Part shown: piece by piece, positions 5,023-9,903 of the stretch
Layout: each line of letters opens with the position of its first letter
Position numbering within the stretch: the first letter of the stretch is position 1
NCBI GenBank assembly: GCA_900313875.1
Contig: OMSY01000015.1
Span: forward strand, 1-9,903
From: an uncultured Actinomycetes bacterium
Lineage (GTDB): Bacteria > Actinomycetota > Coriobacteriia > Coriobacteriales > RUG844
Reading direction: 5' to 3'
DNA: 9,903 nt
Program-made: the position numbers and the translations under genes
Notes under the pieces: generated by a model
Seen by the model: the letters and a program-made list of their open reading frames with translations, nothing else
Database searches by the model: none
What the model was told of the DNA's origin: nothing

Positions 5023-7773
5023 ATGAAGACGAAACGCAACATAGAACTGGCGCTCCTCCTGGCAGCGCTGCCCGTCCTCATCCTGCTGTTCGCGACCGCG
5101 ATCATCAACAGCAACGGACCGCGCACGCTGGGTTCCTTCGCGGTGCCCTTGAGCTTGTTCGGGGGGTTCCTCGTCTCCCATCTCGCCGTGCGCAGGTTCG
5201 CGCCGGAGGCGGACCCGGCCCTGCTGCCCATCACGTTCCTGCTGAGCGGCATCGGTATCTGTTTCGTCATGCGCCTTGCCCCGGACCTGGCACAACGGCA
5301 GATAGCCTGGCTGGCACTCTCCATCGCGGCGATGATCGTCGTACTCGTCCTGGTGCGCTCACTTGAACGTCTTGCCCATTACAAATGGACCATCATGCTG
5401 GTGTGCCTTGTCCTGCTCCTGCTGCCGGCAATCGTCGGCACCGAGATATCCGGGTCCAAGATCTGGCTGTCCTTCGGTGGCTTCTCCTTCCAGCCTGGTG
5501 AGATCGCCAAGGTACTGCTCGTCCTCTTCCTCTCCGCTTACCTGGCGGAGAACCGAGAGCTTCTTTCCCTGCCCACACGCAAGGTCCTCAGGTTGAACAT
5601 CCCCGAGCCGGCGACGATGTTCCCCCTGCTCATCATGTGGGTCATCTCGCTGCTCATCGTCGTCTTCGAGCGTGACCTGGGTAGTGCATTGCTGTTCTTC
5701 GGCATCTTCCTCTTCATGATCTACATATGCACGGGACGTTTCTTCTACGTCCTCATCGGCCTTGCGCTCATCGGCATCGGGTTCGTGGGCGCATACTTCG
5801 CCTTCGGCCATGTCCAAGCACGTGTACAGACCTGGTTGCGCCCCTTCGACTTCGCGAACGACAAGGGGTACCAGCTCGTGCAGGCGATCTACTCGATGGC
5901 GGATGGGGGCCTGTTCGGCGTGGGTGTCGGCCGGGGCATGCCCACCAAGATCCCCGTCGTGGCAAGCGACTTCATCTTCGCCGCCATCGCCGAGGAGATG
6001 GGCCTGCTCGGGGCTGCAGGCGTACTGCTGCTCTTCATGCTGTTCACCATACGCGGTTTCCTCACCGCCGCACGCGCGAAGTCGGACATCGCCGCCTTCA
6101 CCGCCACCGGCCTGACGACCGCCATCTCCTTCCAGGCATTCGTCATCATCGGCGGCGTGACCCGACTCATCCCGCTCACCGGCCTCACCCTGCCATTCAT
6201 GAGTCAAGGCGGGTCCTCCTTGCTGGCGAGTTTCATCATCCTCGGCCTGCTGCTCCGTGCCGGCGACGAGGGAACGGGTGTCGAAACCGACCTCAAGGCC
6301 GTCCCCCTCCCGGGTGACAACGGCGTGCTGGGGCGCGTCGCGCTCGGCAGACGGCTGACCCAGACCCTCACCGCCTTCACCTTGCTGTTCGCGCTGCTCA
6401 TCGCCAACATGACCTATATCCAGGTCATCAAGGCACGGTCCTATCAGCAGATGCCCACCAACAACCACACGCTCGCGAAGAATCAGATGAACCAACGGGG
6501 AACGGTATACACCGCCGACAAGGTGGTGCTTGCCCGGTCCACGCTCGGCGATGACGGCAGGACATACGAACGCAGCTACCCACAGGGCACCTTGGCCGCG
6601 CACCTCATCGGATACACATCCCAGCGCTACGGCCTTGCAGGGCTCGAGGCCACGCAGAACGAGACGCTCACCGGCAACCGCAACTTCGCGACCTGGCAGG
6701 ATGCCATCTCCTCGCTTGCCGGAGCCCCCACCGTCGGCAACGACATCATCCTCACCATCGACTCGACGGTGCAGGAAGCAGCCGAGGACGTGCTCCAGGG
6801 CGAGAAGGGCGCCGTCGTGGTCATGAACCCGGAGACCGGCGCGGTCCTCGCGATGGCGAGCTCCCCCACATACAATCCCAACGAACTCGCCGACCTCTTC
6901 GAGAACAGCAGCGCCTCCGATGCGCTCTTCAACCGTGCGACACAGGCGCTCTACGCACCGGGCTCGACGTTCAAGATGGTCACGCTTGCCACCGCGCTCG
7001 AGACCGGCACGGCGACCCCGGACTCCGTCTACGAGTCTCCAGGATCCATGGACATCGGGGGAGCGCCGGTGACCAACTTCGCAGAGACCAACCATGGTGC
7101 CATCACCCTCGCACAGGCGACACGGGTATCGTCCAACACGGTGTTCGCGCAGGTCGCGGTCCAAGTGGGTTCCAAGGCACTGGTCAACTACGCGGAGGCC
7201 TTCGGACTCAACAACGACATCGGACGCGACTTCAGCGTCACCAAGTCCCTGATGCCCAACCCCAACGAGATGACCGAATGGGAGACCGCATGGTCGGGAG
7301 TCGGACAGCCGGTAGGAGAGCATCAGAGCCCGGCTGGCCCCCAGGTGACCGCCATGCAGATGGCCATGGTGGGGAGCACCATCGGCAACGAGGGCATCGC
7401 GATGAACCCCTACGTCGTCCAACGCACCGTGTCCGCTGATGGGGCCACGGTGTCAACCGCCAGCCCGCAGGCCTTCAACAGGGTCATCTCGAAGGACACC
7501 GCGAAGACGGAGCTCGAGATCCTTCAGGGCGTCGTCGAAAGCGGGTCCGGTTCAGGAGCAGCCATCGCGGGAATCAGCGTCGCAGGCAAGACCGGTACCG
7601 CCCAGACCGGCAAGCCTGACGATGACTCGTGGTTCGTGGGCATCGCGCCAGCCGAGGACCCGAAGGTCGTCGTGGCCGTCGTCATCGAGGAAAGCGGATC
7701 GGGAGGAGACGCCGCCGCGCCGAAGGCAAGGTCGGTCCTGATCGCCACCTTAAAGTCTCAAGGGCTGATGTAG
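5023..7773 (+). CDS. Fused SEDS glycosyltransferase (RodA/FtsW) and class B penicillin-binding protein
   Basis: One frame of 916 residues holds two wall-synthesis enzymes. Residues about 5-413 are a SEDS protein with about ten membrane helices, which polymerises lipid II. FERDLGSA, the loop ending SDFIF with Asp316 (equivalent, by my alignment from memory, to the catalytic Asp of E. coli RodA) and FMSQGGSS are present. A 35-residue linker (about 413-447) leads to a new membrane helix (about 448-468) and a PbpA-like part: an N-terminal dimerisation region from about 470, then a transpeptidase with STFK (Ser648), SSN (703-705) and KTGTAQ (Lys856). In mycobacteria these are separate neighbours, rodA and pbpA (about 469 and 491 residues), so the length equals their sum with little loss. 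Start choice: ATG 5023 is the only good candidate, yet no ribosome site is visible before it. Translation may depend on ribosomes finishing pstP 12 bases upstream. Whether it serves elongation or division cannot be told; the PbpA-like tail and gene order favour the RodA/PbpA pair. Confidence 0.95.
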   Translation: MKTKRNIELALLLAALPVLILLFATAIINSNGPRTLGSFAVPLSLFGGFLVSHLAVRRFAPEADPALLPITFLLSGIGICFVMRLAPDLAQRQIAWLALSIAAMIVVLVLVRSLERLAHYKWTIMLVCLVLLLLPAIVGTEISGSKIWLSFGGFSFQPGEIAKVLLVLFLSAYLAENRELLSLPTRKVLRLNIPEPATMFPLLIMWVISLLIVVFERDLGSALLFFGIFLFMIYICTGRFFYVLIGLALIGIGFVGAYFAFGHVQARVQTWLRPFDFANDKGYQLVQAIYSMADGGLFGVGVGRGMPTKIPVVASDFIFAAIAEEMGLLGAAGVLLLFMLFTIRGFLTAARAKSDIAAFTATGLTTAISFQAFVIIGGVTRLIPLTGLTLPFMSQGGSSLLASFIILGLLLRAGDEGTGVETDLKAVPLPGDNGVLGRVALGRRLTQTLTAFTLLFALLIANMTYIQVIKARSYQQMPTNNHTLAKNQMNQRGTVYTADKVVLARSTLGDDGRTYERSYPQGTLAAHLIGYTSQRYGLAGLEATQNETLTGNRNFATWQDAISSLAGAPTVGNDIILTIDSTVQEAAEDVLQGEKGAVVVMNPETGAVLAMASSPTYNPNELADLFENSSASDALFNRATQALYAPGSTFKMVTLATALETGTATPDSVYESPGSMDIGGAPVTNFAETNHGAITLAQATRVSSNTVFAQVAVQVGSKALVNYAEAFGLNNDIGRDFSVTKSLMPNPNEMTEWETAWSGVGQPVGEHQSPAGPQVTAMQMAMVGSTIGNEGIAMNPYVVQRTVSADGATVSTASPQAFNRVISKDTAKTELEILQGVVESGSGSGAAIAGISVAGKTGTAQTGKPDDDSWFVGIAPAEDPKVVVAVVIEESGSGGDAAAPKARSVLIATLKSQGLM

Positions 7774-7780
7774 GAAATAG

Positions 7781-7803
7781 GCTACAATGTCATCAACTGT
7801 AGC
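7781..7803. repeat. Inverted repeat GCTACA-N11-TGTAGC before pknB
   Basis: Six-base perfect arms (7781-7786 and 7798-7803) can be extended outward by a G/T and an A/T pair. The left arm overlaps the candidate -10 at 7783-7788. It could be an operator or a small hairpin at the start of the pknB message. Confidence 0.5.
7783..7788 (+). promoter_or_regulatory. Candidate -10 element of an internal pknB promoter
   Basis: TACAAT matches TATAAT at five of six positions and lies in the 63-base gap between the fusion gene and pknB, the only sizeable gap in the cluster. No convincing -35 is seen at 16-18 bases, so this promoter is tentative and pknB may be only partly co-transcribed with the genes before it. 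No terminator is visible in the gap. Confidence 0.35.
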
Positions 7804-7836
7804 TTAAACGCACCAGAAGGAATCGAGGGAGCTAGA

Positions 7837-9621
7837 GTGGTCAGAAACAGAGTGTTCGCCGGAAGGTACCGGCTCACCGAGAAGGTGGGCACCGGCGGAA
7901 TGGCCGAGGTCTACAAGGCCTTCGATGAGGTACTTGGCCGCGTGGTCGCTGTCAAGGTGATGTTGCCGCAGTATGCAGCTGATGCAACGTTCACCGCGCG
8001 GTTCAGACAGGAAGCACAAGCAGCAGCGAACCTCTCAAGTCCCTATATCGTCAACATCTATGACTGGGGTCAGGACAGCGGCACCTATTTCATCGTCATG
8101 GAATTCGTGCATGGCATCGAGCTCAAACGTGCGATCCGTGAACGTGGCGCCCTTTCCGAGCGCAAGGTCGCCGAACTCGCCTCCCAGGTCTGCCAGGCAC
8201 TCTCGGTGGCACACCAGTTCGACATCATCCACCGTGACATCAAGCCGCAGAACATCATGGTCCAACCCGATGGCAACGCCAAGGTCATGGACTTCGGTAT
8301 CGCACGCTCCGGCAACAGCAGCCTCACGACCACGAACTCCGTGCTTGGCACCGCGCATTATGTCTCACCCGAGCAGGCCCAGGGCAAGAAGCTCACCTAC
8401 GCAAGCGACCTCTACTCCCTCGGGGTCGTCATGTATGAGGCTGCCACGGGCCAGCTTCCCTTCGATGCGCCAGATGCCGTCGCGGTCGCGGTCAAGCAGG
8501 TCAACGAGGAGCCGGTACCCCCCTCGCAGATCAACCCCAGGGTCAGCCCCGCATTCGAGTCCATCGTGATGCGGGCCCTGAGCAAGGACCCGGCACAGCG
8601 GTTCGCCTCTGCGCTCGACATGAAGAACACCATCGACTCCTACCTCGCCGGCAACTACACGGGCACGATGACCGCCGTCATGTCGAAGGACAAGACCCGT
8701 GTGATGAACCAGCAGAACGGCCGTCGGAACAAGCAGAACAAGAACAAGGGCAAGAAGCAGAACAACGATGAGATAGGCGAGCAGAGCCTCCAGTACGACG
8801 AAGGGAAGAAGGGGAGAAGGAAGAAGAAAGGCCGCAAGGGGCTCATCGCCTTCCTGGTCATCCTCTTGCTCCTCCTCGGGGGAGGATCGCTCTACGCTCT
8901 CAACGGAGGATTGGGGCAGAAGGTCCCGAACGTGGTGGGCATGGCGCAGGCTGATGCCAAGTCATCCATCGAGAAAGCCGGCTTCTCGGTCGGCACCGTC
9001 TCGCAGGAGAACAGCTCGAAGGTGGCAACGGGCAACGTCATCAGCCAAACCCCGAAGGGCAGCACCTGGGCACGCAATGGCACCCGGATCAACCTCGTGA
9101 TCTCAAGCGGGGAGGCAGCGCCCGCCCGGGTTTCCATCCCCAACCTGAGCGGCATGTCGGAGACGGAGGCGCAGGCAGCGCTCGCATCCGCGAACCTCAC
9201 CCCCAAGCGAGGCGAGGACACGCATAGCAGCACGGTCAAGGAGGGTATGGTCTGCGAGCAGAGCCCTGAAGCAGGCACCGAGGTGACGGCGGGAAGCACC
9301 GTGACCTACTCGCTCTCACTCGGGCCTGACACGGTTGTGGTGCCCAGCGTGACCAACATGTCGCAATCCGACGCCGTCGAGACCCTCAACGGCGTGGGCA
9401 TCGAGGCTTCCGCGACGACCGAATACGACTCGAACATCTCCGAGGGCTATGTCATCAGGCAGACCCCCACGGCAGGCACCAAGATCGAGGTGGGAAGCAC
9501 CGTCACCATCGTGGTATCCGACGGACCCGATCCGCGTACCCTGACGCCGAGCCCCGAGCCGGAGCCCCCCAAGCCCACACCCAAGCCCACCAAAGCAGCA
9601 ACCCCCACAAGCAGCGGATAA
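7837..9621 (+). CDS. pknB: PknB: membrane Ser/Thr kinase with three PASTA repeats
   Basis: The product is 594 residues from GTG 7837, with GAGGGA (7825-7830) 6 bases upstream as ribosome site. Residues about 10-270 form the kinase: glycine loop GTGGMAEV, Lys40 (VAVK), HRDIKPQN with Asp134, DFG with Asp152, and an activation loop with several Thr/Ser (TTTNSVLGT) before SPE. A Lys/Arg/Asn-rich juxtamembrane stretch (about 290-334) precedes one membrane helix (335-358). Outside the cell lie three PASTA repeats at about 362-427, 432-498 and 500-566, then a Pro/Thr/Lys-rich tail. PASTA repeats bind muropeptides or lipid II, coupling wall state to phosphorylation of division and wall enzymes. The mycobacterial protein has four repeats and ends directly after them. 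As last gene of the cluster, it is followed by a strong hairpin. Unlike the first kinase, it keeps the HRD arginine, so activation by autophosphorylation is expected. Confidence 0.97.
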   Translation: MVRNRVFAGRYRLTEKVGTGGMAEVYKAFDEVLGRVVAVKVMLPQYAADATFTARFRQEAQAAANLSSPYIVNIYDWGQDSGTYFIVMEFVHGIELKRAIRERGALSERKVAELASQVCQALSVAHQFDIIHRDIKPQNIMVQPDGNAKVMDFGIARSGNSSLTTTNSVLGTAHYVSPEQAQGKKLTYASDLYSLGVVMYEAATGQLPFDAPDAVAVAVKQVNEEPVPPSQINPRVSPAFESIVMRALSKDPAQRFASALDMKNTIDSYLAGNYTGTMTAVMSKDKTRVMNQQNGRRNKQNKNKGKKQNNDEIGEQSLQYDEGKKGRRKKKGRKGLIAFLVILLLLLGGGSLYALNGGLGQKVPNVVGMAQADAKSSIEKAGFSVGTVSQENSSKVATGNVISQTPKGSTWARNGTRINLVISSGEAAPARVSIPNLSGMSETEAQAALASANLTPKRGEDTHSSTVKEGMVCEQSPEAGTEVTAGSTVTYSLSLGPDTVVVPSVTNMSQSDAVETLNGVGIEASATTEYDSNISEGYVIRQTPTAGTKIEVGSTVTIVVSDGPDPRTLTPSPEPEPPKPTPKPTKAATPTSSG

Positions 9622-9645
9622 CGAATCAGCTGGTTGAATCGAGAT

Positions 9646-9682
9646 GTGAAGGGGCTGCAATCAGAAACCGCAGCCCCTTCAC
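9646..9682 (+). terminator. Intrinsic terminator after pknB
   Basis: A perfect 13-base stem, GTGAAGGGGCTGC (9646-9658) with GCAGCCCCTTCAC (9670-9682), closes an 11-base loop. It starts 25 bases after the pknB stop. The following TTGCATT is a weak T tract, but stem length and position support termination. Confidence 0.85.
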
Positions 9683-9688
9683 TTGCAT

Positions 9689-9698
9689 TCCCGCGGGA
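9689..9698. repeat. Palindrome TCCCGCGGGA
   Basis: A perfect 10-base palindrome sits between the pknB terminator and the tRNA-Arg promoter. Its half-site resembles that of the inverted repeat at 661-675. Palindromes of this length do arise by chance in GC-rich DNA. Confidence 0.35.
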
Positions 9699-9786
9699 CG
9701 AGGATGGGCATGTCGGAAGACGTTCTCTGATACGGTACGGCAAGATGTCATTGAGCCGATGGCCCGTGCCGCACATGAAGGCGCTG

Positions 9787-9814
9787 ATGACAACCTCTCT
9801 CGAACTGCTAGAAT
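9787..9814 (+). promoter_or_regulatory. Promoter of tRNA-Arg
   Basis: ATGACA (9787-9792, five of six matches to TTGACA), a 16-base spacer and TAGAAT (9809-9814, five of six) are preceded by an extended -10 TGC at 9806-9808. The start would fall near 9821, leaving a leader of only a few bases before the tRNA. This is the strongest promoter match in the window. Confidence 0.75.
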
Positions 9815-9822
9815 AGCCGCAG

Positions 9823-9898
9823 GCCTCCGTAGCTCAGGGGATAGAGCACCGCTCTCCTAAAGCGGGTGTCGACCGTTCGAATCGGTCCGGGGGCACCA
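9823..9898 (+). tRNA. tRNA-Arg (anticodon CCT)
   Basis: This is a 76-base cloverleaf with encoded CCA. The acceptor stem GCCTCCG (9823-9829) pairs with CGGGGGC (9888-9894) with one G/T wobble, and the discriminator is A9895. The anticodon stem CCGCT/AGCGG encloses loop CTCCTAA with anticodon CCT at 9856-9858, which reads AGG. The T arm is GACCG-TTCGAAT-CGGTC. It reads a rare arginine codon in GC-rich actinobacteria. No terminator fits before the window end. Confidence 0.97.
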
Positions 9899-9903
9899 GA
9901 AAA

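Noticed and set aside
4216..5295. Minus-strand open frame opposite pstP and the fusion gene
   Set aside because: It crosses two real genes and their junction, has no domain signature, and is explained by strand composition.
6200..6370. Possibility that the SEDS-PBP fusion is an assembly or sequencing artefact
   Set aside because: The frame is continuous, codon use is uniform across the join, the linker is well formed and the PBP helix is intact, so no frameshift or lost stop is suggested. Only reads could exclude it fully.
5359..7422. Long open frame on the minus strand (687 codons)
   Set aside because: It is antisense to the clearly real SEDS-PBP fusion and is a low-complexity charged product with no motifs; a compositional shadow.
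9634..9816. 60-codon open frame after pknB
   Set aside because: It spans the terminator hairpin and the tRNA-Arg promoter, has no ribosome site, and its product has no coherent features.
523..9898. Genomic island bounded by the two tRNA genes as attachment sites
   Set aside because: There is no integrase, no repeated tRNA end and no change in composition. The content is core wall-synthesis machinery in a conserved actinobacterial order.

Overview
The window looks like core chromosome of a GC-rich actinobacterium, most likely a member of the Coriobacteriia (Collinsella, Olsenella, Atopobium or Eggerthella type). The class call is an inference from three things: the actinobacterial order fhaA-fhaB-pstP-SEDS-PBP-pknB, the fusion of the SEDS and PBP genes, and the lack of a separate pknA. 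I see no phage, transposon, CRISPR or defence gene.

Layout. Positions 1-402 hold the tail of a possible upstream frame and a small single-pass membrane protein with a TTG start. Positions 485-651 hold a minus-strand unit: promoter, tRNA-Leu(CAG) and a strong intrinsic terminator. Positions 652-921 are a non-coding divergent region with several dyad-symmetric sites and a candidate promoter for the main operon. Positions 922-7773 are one tightly packed plus-strand cluster: a Ser/Thr kinase with a polytopic membrane half, FhaA (DUF3662 plus FHA), FhaB (one membrane segment plus FHA), a PP2C phosphatase with one membrane segment (PstP), and a 916-residue protein joining a RodA/FtsW glycosyltransferase to a class B penicillin-binding protein. 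A 63-bp gap with a possible promoter and an inverted repeat precedes pknB (7837-9621), a PASTA kinase. A 13-bp-stem terminator follows, then a good promoter and tRNA-Arg(CCT).

How it works together. In mycobacteria and relatives, PknA/PknB and PstP phosphorylate and dephosphorylate proteins that control peptidoglycan synthesis and division. FHA proteins bind the phosphothreonines, and RodA and PbpA polymerise and cross-link the wall. Here the same module appears with two rearrangements: synthase and cross-linker are one polypeptide, and a divergent polytopic kinase at the front of the operon takes the place expected for PknA. PknB would sense wall fragments through three PASTA repeats, and PstP would reset the system.

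The most interesting items are the SEDS-PBP fusion, the sensorless polytopic kinase with an HLD catalytic loop, the start of the fusion gene (same frame as pstP, no visible ribosome site) and the symmetric elements in the control regions. No wholly new system is evident; this is a variant of a known one.
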